Shown: in pieces, positions 32,579-41,639 of the stretch
Layout of the letters: each line of letters begins with the position of its first letter
Position numbering within the stretch: position 1 is the stretch's first letter
From: JAKFEW01 sp036675505
Lineage (GTDB): Bacteria > Cyanobacteriota > Sericytochromatia > S15B-MN24 > JAQBPE01
Assembly (NCBI GenBank): GCA_036675505.1
Contig: JAKFEW010000109.1
Coordinates: forward strand, 1-64,000
Length of the DNA: 64,000 bases
Direction: 5' to 3'
The notes under the pieces: model-generated
Seen by the model: only the letters and a program-made list of their open reading frames with translations
What the model was told of the DNA's origin: nothing
The model's database searches: none
Position numbers and translations under genes: made by a program

Positions 32579-35500
32579 TTACCAGTCGGCCGGGCCAGAA
32601 GGCTCGGGGACGGGCGGCTCGGCGCCCCGCTCGAGCCATGCGTAAGCAATCGGCAGCACGATCAGCGTGAGCAACGTGGCCGTCACCAGCCCGCCGATCA
32701 CGACCGTCGCGAGCGGCCGCTGGATCTCCGCGCCGGCCCCCGTGGACAGCGCCATCGGGATGAAGCCGAAGCTCGCCACGAGCGCCGTCATCAAGACCGG
32801 CCGCAGGCGGGTGACGGCGCCGTTCACCGCGGCGTCCGCGGCCGCAGCGCCCTCCTGTCGCTCGCGGTTGATCGTGCTCACCAGCACCACGCCGTTCAGC
32901 ACCGCGATGCCGAAGAGCGCGATGAAGCCGATCGCCGCCGACACCGACAGGTGCAGCCCACGCAGCTGCAGCGCCAGCACGCCGCCCACCGTGGCGAGCG
33001 GCAGCACGCCCATGATCAGCACCGCCTGCCGGATCGAGCGGAAGGCGCTGTAGAGCAGCACCGCGATCAGGCCGATGGCGATCGGCACGACCACGGCCAG
33101 GCGGCCCATGGCGCGTTCCTGGTGCTCGAACTGGCCGCTCCACTGCACGAAGTACGCGGGCGGGATCGTGACGCGCTCGGCGATCGCCGCCTTCGCGGCC
33201 GCCACGAACGAGCCCATGTCGCGGCCCGACAGGTTGGCCTCCACCACGATGCGGCGCTGCCCACGCTCGCGGCTGACCTGCGCCGGGCCCTCCTCGAGCG
33301 CGATGCGGGCCACCTGCGAGAGCGGCACGAGCCCGCCGTCGGCGGTATCGATCATCAGGTCGCGGATCGCCTCGACCGTGTCACGCCGCGCGGCCGGCAG
33401 GCGCACGAGGATGTCGAAGCGCCGCTGGCCCTCGATCACCTGGCCGACCGCGCGCCCGCCGATCGCGGCCTCGATCAGCTCCTGCACGTGGCCCACGCTG
33501 CTGCCGTAGCGTGCGAGCGCCTTGCGATCGATCTTGATGTTCAGGTAGGTCTGGCCCTGGACCTGCTCCACGCTCACCTCGCGCGCGCCGGGCACCGTCC
33601 GCACGGCGGCGGCCACCTGGGCGCCGGTGCGCGCGAGCACCTCGAGGTCGTCGCCGAAGATCTTGACGGCCACGTCGGACTTCACGCCCGAGACCAGCTC
33701 GTCGACGCGCATGGCGATCGGCTGGGTGAAGCTCACGTTCACGCCGGGCAGCGGCGCGAGCTTCTCGCGCATCTGCTCCACCAGCTCCTCCTTCGACCAG
33801 ACGCGCCAGGTTTCGCGCGGCGCGAGGCCCACGAACACGTCGGTCGCGTTAGGGCCCATCGGGTCGGAGGCGATGTCGGCGCGCCCGGTGCGCGAGACCA
33901 CCGAGGTGACTTCCGGGAAGCCGAGCAGCATGCGCTCGAGCTCCGATTGGCCAAGGAGCGTCTCGGTGAGCGCGATGCTGGGCAAGCGGACGGTCTGTAG
34001 GGTGATCGCGCCTTCGTCGAGCTCGGGCATGAACTCGCGGCCCATGGCGGAGAGCACCACGAGGCTCGCGACGAACGCCGCGGCCGAGACGCCGAGCACG
34101 AGCGCCGGGAAGCCGAAGGCCCGCCGCAGCATCGCCTCGTACCAGGCGGCCACCCGCTCCATCACGGGCTCGCGGCGTTGCTCGGCGTCGTGCGGGAGCA
34201 GCCAGGTCGCGAGCACCGGCACGAGCGTCAGCGCGAGCAGCAGCGACCCGAGCAGCGCGCAGCCCACCGTGAGCGCCATCGGCGCGAACATGCGGCCCTC
34301 CATGCCCTGCAGCGTGAGGATCGGCAGGTACACCAGCACGATGATCAACACGCCGAAGAAGATCGGCTTGCCGACCTCGCGCGCGCTTTCGGCCACCACC
34401 GTGCGGCGGTCCCGGCCGCGGTTCTCGGGCTGGGCCATGCGCCGCATCGCGTTCTCCACCATCACGACGGCGCCGTCCACCATCAGGCCGAAATCGATCG
34501 CGCCCAGGCTCATGAGGTTGGCCGAGAGCCCGAAGACGCGCATCCCGATGAAGGCGAAGAGCATCGAGAGCGGGATGGTGGCCGCCACGAGCAGCGCGGC
34601 CTTCACGCTGCGCAGGAACAAGAAGAGGATCGCGACGACCAGCAGGCCGCCTTCGAGCAGGTTGGTCCAGACGGTCTGGATCGTCTTGTCCACCAGCTCG
34701 GTCTGGTCGTAGAACGGCTCGATGTGCACGCCGGGCGGCAGGGCGGCGTCGACCTCGGCGACCTTCTTCTTCACGCCCTGGATCACGGCGCGGCTGTTCT
34801 CGCCGCGCAGCATCATGATGATGCCCGAGACCACCTCGCCCTCGCCGTTCGCGGTGACGGCGCCGAGCCTCACCTCGGGGCCGAGGCCCACGTGGGCGAT
34901 GTCGCGCACGAAGATGGGCACGCCGTGGCGCGTGGCGACGACGGTGGCGCGCACGTCCTCGAGGTTCTCGGCCAGGCCGAGGCCGCGCACGATGTACTGC
35001 TCCTTGTTGTGCTCGATGTAGTTGCCGCCGGCCACGGAGCTGGCCTGGGCGAGGGCCTCGAGCACCTGGTGCAGCGTGAGGTCGTGGGCGACCAGCTTGG
35101 TGGGCTCGATCTCGACCTGCACCTGCTTGACCTCGCCGCCCATGCTGTTGACCTCGGTCACGCCGGGCACCGTGCGCAGCTGCGGCTTCACGACCCAGTC
35201 CTGCAGCGTGCGCAGGCCCATGAGGTCGTGCTCGGCGCCGCCGCGCAGGACGTACATGTAGATCTCGCCCATGCCGCTCGTCATGGGGCCGAGCGCGGGC
35301 TCGCCGACGCCGGGCGGAAGCTGGGGCCGCGCCTGCTGCACGCGCTCGAAGACGAGCTGGCGCGCGAACCACGGGTCGACCTGATCGCCGAAGACGATCG
35401 TGACGACGGAGGTCGCGAACTTGGAGAGCGAGCGCACCTCCTCGACGTCCGGCAGGCCCTGCATCGCGAGCTCGATCGGCGCGGTGACGAGCTTCTCCAC

Positions 35501-35689
35501 CTCGACCGGCGCGAGGCCGCGGGCGTTGGTGAACACCTGGACCTGGTTGTTGGTGAGATCGGGCAGGGCGTCGATGCGGAGGTTGCGCCAGGCCTCGACG
35601 CCGGCGAGCACGACGAGGATGGTGGCGACGATGACGAGCAGGCGCGAGGCGAGCGCCCAGCGGATCAGCTGGTCAATGGGCATGGCCAC
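32579..35689 (-). CDS. czcA: CzcA-type heavy-metal RND efflux transporter
   Basis: 1036 residues, full-length HME-RND pump with 12 predicted helices and two large periplasmic loops. The fourth-helix motif reads AIDFGLMVDGAVVMVEN, the DFGxxxDGAxxxVEN signature of divalent-cation (Co/Zn/Cd/Ni) exporters, unlike the Cu/Ag CusA form. It exchanges protons for metal and works with the adaptor and outer-membrane channel encoded just upstream. The start overlaps the end of czcB by 17 nt. Last core gene of the metal-polyphosphate operon. Confidence 0.95.
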   Translation of the reverse strand: MAMPIDQLIRWALASRLLVIVATILVVLAGVEAWRNLRIDALPDLTNNQVQVFTNARGLAPVEVEKLVTAPIELAMQGLPDVEEVRSLSKFATSVVTIVFGDQVDPWFARQLVFERVQQARPQLPPGVGEPALGPMTSGMGEIYMYVLRGGAEHDLMGLRTLQDWVVKPQLRTVPGVTEVNSMGGEVKQVQVEIEPTKLVAHDLTLHQVLEALAQASSVAGGNYIEHNKEQYIVRGLGLAENLEDVRATVVATRHGVPIFVRDIAHVGLGPEVRLGAVTANGEGEVVSGIIMMLRGENSRAVIQGVKKKVAEVDAALPPGVHIEPFYDQTELVDKTIQTVWTNLLEGGLLVVAILFLFLRSVKAALLVAATIPLSMLFAFIGMRVFGLSANLMSLGAIDFGLMVDGAVVMVENAMRRMAQPENRGRDRRTVVAESAREVGKPIFFGVLIIVLVYLPILTLQGMEGRMFAPMALTVGCALLGSLLLALTLVPVLATWLLPHDAEQRREPVMERVAAWYEAMLRRAFGFPALVLGVSAAAFVASLVVLSAMGREFMPELDEGAITLQTVRLPSIALTETLLGQSELERMLLGFPEVTSVVSRTGRADIASDPMGPNATDVFVGLAPRETWRVWSKEELVEQMREKLAPLPGVNVSFTQPIAMRVDELVSGVKSDVAVKIFGDDLEVLARTGAQVAAAVRTVPGAREVSVEQVQGQTYLNIKIDRKALARYGSSVGHVQELIEAAIGGRAVGQVIEGQRRFDILVRLPAARRDTVEAIRDLMIDTADGGLVPLSQVARIALEEGPAQVSRERGQRRIVVEANLSGRDMGSFVAAAKAAIAERVTIPPAYFVQWSGQFEHQERAMGRLAVVVPIAIGLIAVLLYSAFRSIRQAVLIMGVLPLATVGGVLALQLRGLHLSVSAAIGFIALFGIAVLNGVVLVSTINRERQEGAAAADAAVNGAVTRLRPVLMTALVASFGFIPMALSTGAGAEIQRPLATVVIGGLVTATLLTLIVLPIAYAWLERGAEPPVPEPSGPADW

Positions 35690-36920
35690 CGAAGCTCTCC
35701 TTCATGAGCTCCGACTTCAGCATGAAAGCGCCCGCCGCCACGACCTTCTCGCCTTCCTTCACGCCGCTGCGCACGCGGTGGACGCCGGCCTCCGGCGGCT
35801 CCAGCTCGACCGCGCGGCGCTCGAAGCGATCCGCGCCTTCCTGCACGAACACGAAGGCCTTCTCGCGCTCGAGCACCACGGCCGAGACGGGCACCACGAG
35901 GGCGCGCACGGTGCCGACGGCCAGGCGGACGGTGGCGAACATGCCGGGCTTGAGCGCGCCGTCCGCGTTCGTGACCGCCACCCGCGCGCGCGCCGTGCGG
36001 GTGTCCTTGTCGAGCGTGGTGCTGATCAGCGAGACGCGGCCCCTGTAGGTCTTGCCGGGGTAGGCCGGGGTGGTCACCGTGGCCGCCTGGCCGGCCCGCA
36101 CGCGGGCGAGGTCGCGCTCGTAGAGGTTCGCGTGGACCCAGAGCGTGGCGGGATCCATGATCGTGAAGGCCGGCTTGTCCTCGTGCGGCTCGATCATCTC
36201 GCCGAGCGTGACGTGGCGGGCGACGACCAGGCCGCCGAGCGGGGCGGTCATGGGCACGCGCGGATCGAGCATGCGCGTGGCGGTCAGCCGCGCGACGCGG
36301 CCCGGCTCCATGCCCATCAGGCGCAGGCGGTTGCGCGCGCGCTCGAGCCCGATCGCCGCGACCCGCGACTCGTGCTCGGCCGCGAGCACCTCCTTGCGCG
36401 CCGTGAGCTCGCCGCGGTGCAGCTTGCGCTGGCGCGCGAGGGTGCCGGTGGCGAGCTCGTGGCGGGCCTGGGCCTCGAGGAACTCGGCCTGGGCGTCGCC
36501 GAGCGCGTCGCTCTCCAGCACGGCGAGCGTCTCGCCGACGCGCACGCGATCGCCCACGGTCCGCCAGACCCGCGTGACGCGGCCTGCGACGCGCGGCGTG
36601 ACATGGGCCTCGGCGTCGGTGTTTTCGGCGATCTCGCCGGTGGTCTCGAGGGTCGACGTCACGTCCCGCGCCGCGACGCCGACGACGTGCACGCCGGCCG
36701 CGCGCTGGCGGTCCTGCGGCACGACGACCACGCCGGCCTCGTGCTCGTGTTCGTGCTCCTCGTGGCCGGCGGGGTCGCGGCCATGCTCGGCGTGCTCGTC
36801 AGGCGCGGCCGATGCCGTCGCCGCGGGCTTGCCGGGGGCGCAGGCGGTGAGGAGGGTCAGGGCGAGGAGGAGGGTGAATACGCCCGCTCCCCTGGTCGAA
36901 CGAGGCGGGAAGGAAGTCAT
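35673..36920 (-). CDS. czcB: CzcB-type RND periplasmic adaptor (membrane fusion lipoprotein)
   Basis: 415 residues. Lipobox LTAC (Cys 27). The segment after it is His/Glu-rich (HAEHGRDPAGHEEHEHEHE), a likely metal-binding sponge or sensor. Then come barrel-sandwich (VTPRVAGRVTRVWRTVGDRV), an alpha-helical hairpin (about 150-205), beta-barrel and membrane-proximal domains (VPVSAVVLEREKAFVFVQEG). It bridges CzcA and CzcC. Overlaps czcC by 4 nt upstream and czcA by 17 nt downstream. Confidence 0.94.
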   Translation of the reverse strand: MTSFPPRSTRGAGVFTLLLALTLLTACAPGKPAATASAAPDEHAEHGRDPAGHEEHEHEHEAGVVVVPQDRQRAAGVHVVGVAARDVTSTLETTGEIAENTDAEAHVTPRVAGRVTRVWRTVGDRVRVGETLAVLESDALGDAQAEFLEAQARHELATGTLARQRKLHRGELTARKEVLAAEHESRVAAIGLERARNRLRLMGMEPGRVARLTATRMLDPRVPMTAPLGGLVVARHVTLGEMIEPHEDKPAFTIMDPATLWVHANLYERDLARVRAGQAATVTTPAYPGKTYRGRVSLISTTLDKDTRTARARVAVTNADGALKPGMFATVRLAVGTVRALVVPVSAVVLEREKAFVFVQEGADRFERRAVELEPPEAGVHRVRSGVKEGEKVVAAGAFMLKSELMKESFGGHAH

Positions 36921-38182
36921 CGGCCCACCTCTGCGCCTTCGGCGCCCACCGCCCGCTCGAGGCGAGCGATCGCCTCATGCCAGTCCAGCACCGCGCGCTG
37001 GTGCTGGGCCCGCACCTCGTGCAGCGTGTGCTCGGCCTCGGCCACCTCCACGCCCGTGCTCTCGCCGGCGCGGAAGCGCGCCCGCGCGTTCTCGGCGAAG
37101 CGCGTCACCCGCGGCAGGTAATCGCGGGCGTAGCGCGCGGCGAGGTCCGCGGCGAGCGCCGCCTGGCGCCGGGCCTGCTCCACCTCCAGCGTCACCTCGT
37201 GGCGCAGCGCGTCGTGCTCGGCTTCCGCGCGCAAGCGGCCGGCCTCGGCCTCCGCGGCCTCGCCCTCGCGGCGGTAGATCGGGATCGGCAGCGCGAGGGT
37301 CGTCGAGAAGCCGGGAGCGCCTGCGACCGCGCCCAGCGAGGCGGCGAGCTCGGTGCCGGTCCAGATGCCCGCGAGCGCCGCCTGGCGTTGCAAGACCTCG
37401 CGCCGCACGAGCAGCTCGGCCCGGCGGAACTCCAGGCGGCCGGCCAGCGCGCGCGCGACCAGCGCTGCCACGGGCGCCAGGGCCGCGGCGCTCGGCACAG
37501 GCAGCGGCCCGAGCGCCAGCGGGTCCTGGGCCGGACGGCCGATCAGCACGTTCAGGCGCGCGCGCGCGTCGGCCATCGCCCCTTCCGCCTCGTGGACTTC
37601 CCGCTCGGCGCGCGCCACGTCGACCTCGGCGCGCAGCAGGTCCACCCGCGGCACGTCGCCCGCCTTCCAGCGCGCGGCCGCGGCGCGGGCGAGCCAACGC
37701 GCGTGCTCGGCGGTGTCCCGGGCGAGGTCCAGGCCCTCGGCCTCGTAGAGCACATGGGCGTAAGCGTCCTTGATGCGCGCGGCGAGGTCGAGCCGCTCGA
37801 TCGCGAGGCTCACCTCGGCGATCTCGCGCTCGGTCCTCGCCACGCCGAGCTGAGCCGTGCGCAGGGCCGAAGGCATCATCGGCTGGGAGATGCCGGCCAT
37901 GTAGTTGCCTGAGCCCGGGTTGTTGAACGGGACCTGGTCAATCGAGACGGACAGATTCGGGTTGAGCGCGGCGCCTGCCTGGACCTCGCGCGCGCGTCCG
38001 GCCTCGACCAGGCGCTGGGCGGCGCGCAGGCGGGGGTGGGTGGCGAGGCCCTGGGCGATCGCCGCCGGCAGCGACATAATGGGCGCGGGCGTCGCCGCGA
38101 GAGCGCCGCCGGCCGCCGAGAGGACGGAGGCGGCGAGCCCGCAGGCGACGATGGGGGCGATCGATCGGGTCGGCGAAATCAC
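36917..38182 (-). CDS. czcC: CzcC-type outer-membrane efflux channel (TolC family)
   Basis: 421 residues. The signal peptide ends near ALAATP, followed by long amphipathic helices with Ala/Glu/Arg-rich repeats typical of TolC trimers (two OEP domains, about 35-220 and 240-410). The NPGSGNYMAGISQPMM segment is common in CzcC/CusC-like proteins. It provides the exit duct for CzcB/CzcA. The start is GTG, 1 nt after the stop of the TTM-like gene (TGA-C-GTG), so its translation is probably coupled to the polyphosphate genes. Confidence 0.92.
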   Translation of the reverse strand: MISPTRSIAPIVACGLAASVLSAAGGALAATPAPIMSLPAAIAQGLATHPRLRAAQRLVEAGRAREVQAGAALNPNLSVSIDQVPFNNPGSGNYMAGISQPMMPSALRTAQLGVARTEREIAEVSLAIERLDLAARIKDAYAHVLYEAEGLDLARDTAEHARWLARAAAARWKAGDVPRVDLLRAEVDVARAEREVHEAEGAMADARARLNVLIGRPAQDPLALGPLPVPSAAALAPVAALVARALAGRLEFRRAELLVRREVLQRQAALAGIWTGTELAASLGAVAGAPGFSTTLALPIPIYRREGEAAEAEAGRLRAEAEHDALRHEVTLEVEQARRQAALAADLAARYARDYLPRVTRFAENARARFRAGESTGVEVAEAEHTLHEVRAQHQRAVLDWHEAIARLERAVGAEGAEVGR

Positions 38183-38183
38183 G

Positions 38184-39083
38184 TCAGCGCTTGAGCTGCG
38201 CCGTCGTATAGGCCCAGGACCGCGTGACCGGCGCCTCCTGGTCCTTGGCCACCAGCCCGGCCTTGAGCATCAGGCGCCCCACCGCCTCGGCGACCTGGCG
38301 GGTCTGCACGGCCGTCAGCGACTCTTCGGGCTCGGCCTCGAGCTCGTGGACCACGATCTGCCGCCCTTGCGGATCCCGCTCGGTCTCGGTGCCGAGCTGC
38401 AGCGTCACCTTGGGGCCCTTGAACCCAGGCAGCTCGGCCTCCAGGCGCGTCTTGTTCGGGGTGTGCTTGGTGGGGTAGAGCTTGAAGTGCCGCTTGCCCA
38501 GGTGGTGATCGAGCGCCATCGCGCCGGGCAGCTCGTCGGCCGCCTTCAAGGCCCTGAACGCCGCATCCACCTTGCCGCCGGCCGCGCGCAGCTTCGCGCC
38601 GCCTGTGTCGAGCTGGCCGAAGAAGCCCTCGGTCGCGGCCATGAGGGCGTCGGCTTGGGGGCCGCGCAGCTTGCCGGACCACGACTCGGTGGTGTGGACC
38701 TTCACGCTCAGGCCGCCCACCTGGACCCGCTCCTTCGAGACGAAGCGCGAGACCTGCCACTCCGGGCCCTTCTTCTTCATCTTCACGCGCACCTTGAGCG
38801 GCATCGCGTCGTTCTTGAGCAGGAACTGCGCGCCGTCGAAGCCGTCGAAGTAATAATCCGTGCGGGTCTTGCCTTCCTCCCAGGTGAGCGCCGCGCGCAG
38901 CTTGCGGAAGCCCGCCTCGCTGAGGCCCGAGCCGAACTCCGTGCCGATCTCGCCCGCCGGCTTGAACGTCACCAGCTTGGGGTGCCACACCTCGGGCGTC
39001 ATCTTGGTGGCGGCCACCACCGGTGCCGCGACCAACGCGGCCACGAGGCCGCCCGCGAGGGCAATGAGCAAGGAACGGCGCAT
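38184..39083 (-). CDS. Exported protein resembling a CYTH/triphosphate-tunnel (TTM) fold
   Basis: 299 residues with a signal peptide (about 1-26, ending VVAATK). The mature part has a TTM-like series of strands: EIGTEFGSGLSEAGFRKL, RTDYYFDGFDGAQFLL, PLKVRVKMKKKGPEW (paired basic residues), then KLYPTKHTPNKTRLEAEL and VVHELEAEPEESLTA (acidic cluster). In CYTH/VTC proteins such alternating Lys/Arg and Glu residues line a tunnel for triphosphate or polyphosphate. The match is by pattern only and the usual ExExK is not intact. It lies 19 nt after the VTC gene and 1 nt before czcC. GGAGG precedes the ATG at 39083. Confidence 0.6.
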   Translation of the reverse strand: MRRSLLIALAGGLVAALVAAPVVAATKMTPEVWHPKLVTFKPAGEIGTEFGSGLSEAGFRKLRAALTWEEGKTRTDYYFDGFDGAQFLLKNDAMPLKVRVKMKKKGPEWQVSRFVSKERVQVGGLSVKVHTTESWSGKLRGPQADALMAATEGFFGQLDTGGAKLRAAGGKVDAAFRALKAADELPGAMALDHHLGKRHFKLYPTKHTPNKTRLEAELPGFKGPKVTLQLGTETERDPQGRQIVVHELEAEPEESLTAVQTRQVAEAVGRLMLKAGLVAKDQEAPVTRSWAYTTAQLKR

Positions 39084-39102
39084 CGGGTTACCTCCTGGAC
39101 CG

Positions 39103-40008
39103 TCAGGCGACGGGGGCGCGAGGCGGCGCGGCAGGGTCGGCCCCGCCGCTGGTCGCCTCAGGGTAGGCCAGGGCCACGCCCTGGCGGAACTTCGAGAACT
39201 GCTCACCGCCCATTGGCAGGCCATGGGCCGCGAGCAAGGCCTCGAGCCACGGCGGCGCTGCGCCCACGAACTTGAGCTCGGCGATCACCACCTCGAGCCC
39301 GAGCGGGCCTGGCGCGAGCGGCGAGCGATCGCCCCCGTCGATGCGCGCCGCGCGGTAGTGCTCGTCGAACGTGATGCGCAGGCGCCCGTTCTCGCTCACG
39401 AAGGCCTCCCGGACGTACGAGACCGTCAAGCGCGCCCGCATGCGGAACTCGCCGAGCACCCGCCGCGCCTTGAGCATGAAGCGGTGATCGGCCGACAGGT
39501 TCAACCGGCCCGTGCCCACCACGCCCGAGCGGGCGGGGTGCAGCAGATCGCCGGCGCGGACGACGGGCATCATCGTGCGCAACTTGTACTTCTTGCCGCG
39601 CTGGCCGATCTTGCACTCGAAGAAGCCATGCGGATCGGTCTGGCTGTTGCCGCCCCAGGTGGTGTACGTGCGCAGGCGGAACTTCACGCTCGACTCGGCC
39701 ATCATCGCCCGCCGGTAGAGCATGAGGTCGTCGCTGTCGAAGTAGACCGAATGCATCAAGGTCTTGCGCCGCCCCGGGATGAACTCCTCGAGCCTGAGCC
39801 GGCCGGCGACCTCCGCGCGGATCCGCGCCGCGACCTCGGCCGCGAGCACGTACTTCCACTCGACGCGGTTGCCGAAGAGGTCCTCCTCGTCGTCGCCGAC
39901 CTCGCTGACGAGCGCGCGCAGGCTCGCGGGGACCGGCGACGCCGCAGGCACCCGGAGCTCCACCATGTCGGGGCCCGTGAAAGGCCCGGATTGCGCCTCG
40001 CCGCTCAT
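39103..40008 (-). CDS. VTC-domain polyphosphate polymerase
   Basis: 301 residues, one VTC domain. The tunnel residues known from yeast Vtc4 have clear counterparts: EWKY (Glu 50, Lys 52), SVKFRLRTY (Lys 109, Arg 111, Arg 113), FFECKIG (Glu 131, Lys 133), RLRITFDEHY (Arg 211), AELKFVG (Glu 244, Lys 246) and FSKFRQG (Lys 273). HSVYFDSDDLMLYRR is the family signature. It should make polyphosphate from ATP in the cytoplasm, since no membrane segment or SPX domain is present. Its ATG abuts the stop of the Ppx gene (TAAATG). Confidence 0.88.
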   Translation of the reverse strand: MSGEAQSGPFTGPDMVELRVPAASPVPASLRALVSEVGDDEEDLFGNRVEWKYVLAAEVAARIRAEVAGRLRLEEFIPGRRKTLMHSVYFDSDDLMLYRRAMMAESSVKFRLRTYTTWGGNSQTDPHGFFECKIGQRGKKYKLRTMMPVVRAGDLLHPARSGVVGTGRLNLSADHRFMLKARRVLGEFRMRARLTVSYVREAFVSENGRLRITFDEHYRAARIDGGDRSPLAPGPLGLEVVIAELKFVGAAPPWLEALLAAHGLPMGGEQFSKFRQGVALAYPEATSGGADPAAPPRAPVA

Positions 40009-41568
40009 TTAGGGTGCAGCCTCCAGCGAAGCGGCCGGCCGCGGCGCGACTTCGAACTCGATGTCGACGCCGAGGTACTTCGCGTAGACCTCGGCCTTCG
40101 CGTGCGCCGCGCGGAGCTCGAGGTCGCAGTCGGCCGCGGCGTGGAGCACGATCTTCACGCGGTTGGCGCGCACCTGGAGCGTCAGGTCCTCGACCGCGCG
40201 CGTGCGGGACTTCGCGAGCGCACGCGCCATGCGGAGGACCGCGATCAGGCGCCGGGCGATCATCCGGTGATCGAACGACATCTCCATGTAGTTCTCGTGC
40301 TTCTTCTTGGGCAGCCCCTTGCGGTGGTACCTGGCCAGGTTGGCCATCAGCCGGATCTCGTCGTCGTGGAAGCCCAGGAACTCGGAGTGGCGGATCAGGT
40401 AGAACGAATGCCGGTGGTAGGCCTCGCGGCTCACGATCAGCCCGACTTCGTGGAGCACGGCCGCCCCCTCGAGCACGTCGCGGTAGGCCGCCGGGACCCC
40501 GTGGAGCGCGTCGAGCTGGTCGAAGATCGCGAGCGCCAGCTTCGCCACGTGCTCGCCGTGCGCGAGGTCGCAGCGGAACCGCTCGGCCATGTCCTGGACG
40601 GCGCGGCGCCGGACCTGCTCGTGGCGGTGCGTGGCGCCGTCGAGCACGCCCTCGCGGTACAGCAGGTCGAGGATCACGCCCTCGCGCAGCGCGCGATCGC
40701 AGAGGGTCAGCTCCTCGACGTCGAGCTGGTCCATCACCGTACGCACCAGCCGCGCGCCGGCCACCGCGATGTCGGCGCGGCGCGGCGACATGCCAGGCAC
40801 CTCGACGCGCTCCTGGTAGCGCATCCCGCGCAGCGAGCGCTCGATCTCGCGCACGCTCGCGTGGGAGAGCGCGTAGCCCGCCTTCGCCTCGCCGCCCGTG
40901 CGGGCCGCGTCGATGGCGGCGAGGTTCGCGATCGTGCCCGACGTGCCCACGAGCGCGTCGAAGCCGAGCGCCCGCATCGCCGTGGTGATCGGCAGGAGCG
41001 TGTGGTGGACGTGGAGCAGCATGTCCTGGTAACCATCCGGCGAGATCGGATCGACGTCGTGGAACTGGCTGGTCAAATCGACGGCGCCGAGGCGCACGCT
41101 GCGGTTGAGCAGCAGCTCGTCGGCCGTGCCGACGATCAGCTCGGTGCTGCCGCCGCCGATGTCGACGATCGCGATCTTGCGACCACCGAACTTGTAGGCG
41201 CTGGCGACGCCGAGGTAGATCAGGCGCGCTTCCTCGGCCCCGGAGATGAGGCTGACCGGCACGCCCGCTTCGAGCTCGGCGCGTTCGAGGAAGGTCTCGC
41301 CGTTGCGGGCCTCGCGGATGGCGCTCGTGGCCACGGCGATGATGCGCTCGGCGCCATGGGCCTCGGCCTGCTTGCGGAACCGCGCGAGCACTTCCAGCGC
41401 GCGCTCCATCGCGAGCGTCGAGATCTTCCCGCCCGTGTCGCCCTCGGCCAGCCGCAAGACCTCCTTGTCGCGCGCGATGACCTCCCAGGCAGGCTGACCC
41501 TCGTCGACGCGGACCACCATCAGGTGGAAGGAGTTCGAGCCGCAATCGATGGCGGCGAAGACCCGCAT
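40009..41568 (-). CDS. ppx: Ppx/GppA-family exopolyphosphatase with C-terminal HD domain
   Basis: 519 residues. Actin-like ASKHA phosphatase: AIDCGSNSFHLMVV (phosphate 1 loop), SGAEEARLIYLGV (catalytic Glu region), DIGGGSTELIVG (phosphate 2 loop). The C-terminal half (about 310-500) has HD-type His/Asp residues (GAAVLHEVGLIV, RHSFYLIRHSEFLGF, LMANLARYHRKGLP), as in long Ppx proteins. It removes terminal phosphate from polyphosphate or pppGpp. The pairing with a VTC polymerase, stop and start abutting, favours polyphosphate. It is 71 nt downstream of the P-type ATPase gene. Confidence 0.93.
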   Translation of the reverse strand: MRVFAAIDCGSNSFHLMVVRVDEGQPAWEVIARDKEVLRLAEGDTGGKISTLAMERALEVLARFRKQAEAHGAERIIAVATSAIREARNGETFLERAELEAGVPVSLISGAEEARLIYLGVASAYKFGGRKIAIVDIGGGSTELIVGTADELLLNRSVRLGAVDLTSQFHDVDPISPDGYQDMLLHVHHTLLPITTAMRALGFDALVGTSGTIANLAAIDAARTGGEAKAGYALSHASVREIERSLRGMRYQERVEVPGMSPRRADIAVAGARLVRTVMDQLDVEELTLCDRALREGVILDLLYREGVLDGATHRHEQVRRRAVQDMAERFRCDLAHGEHVAKLALAIFDQLDALHGVPAAYRDVLEGAAVLHEVGLIVSREAYHRHSFYLIRHSEFLGFHDDEIRLMANLARYHRKGLPKKKHENYMEMSFDHRMIARRLIAVLRMARALAKSRTRAVEDLTLQVRANRVKIVLHAAADCDLELRAAHAKAEVYAKYLGVDIEFEVAPRPAASLEAAP

Positions 41569-41639
41569 GGTGTGCTCCTGGGTACGGCCTTCAGGCCTGG
41601 ATCGTTTACCCGCCTCCTATTCCCGCCGCGGCGTAGCGC

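Noticed and set aside
38179..38988. A second ORF over the TTM-like gene in another frame
   Set aside because: It lacks a signal peptide and has biased composition; the 38184-39083 frame has an SD, a signal peptide and patterned strands.
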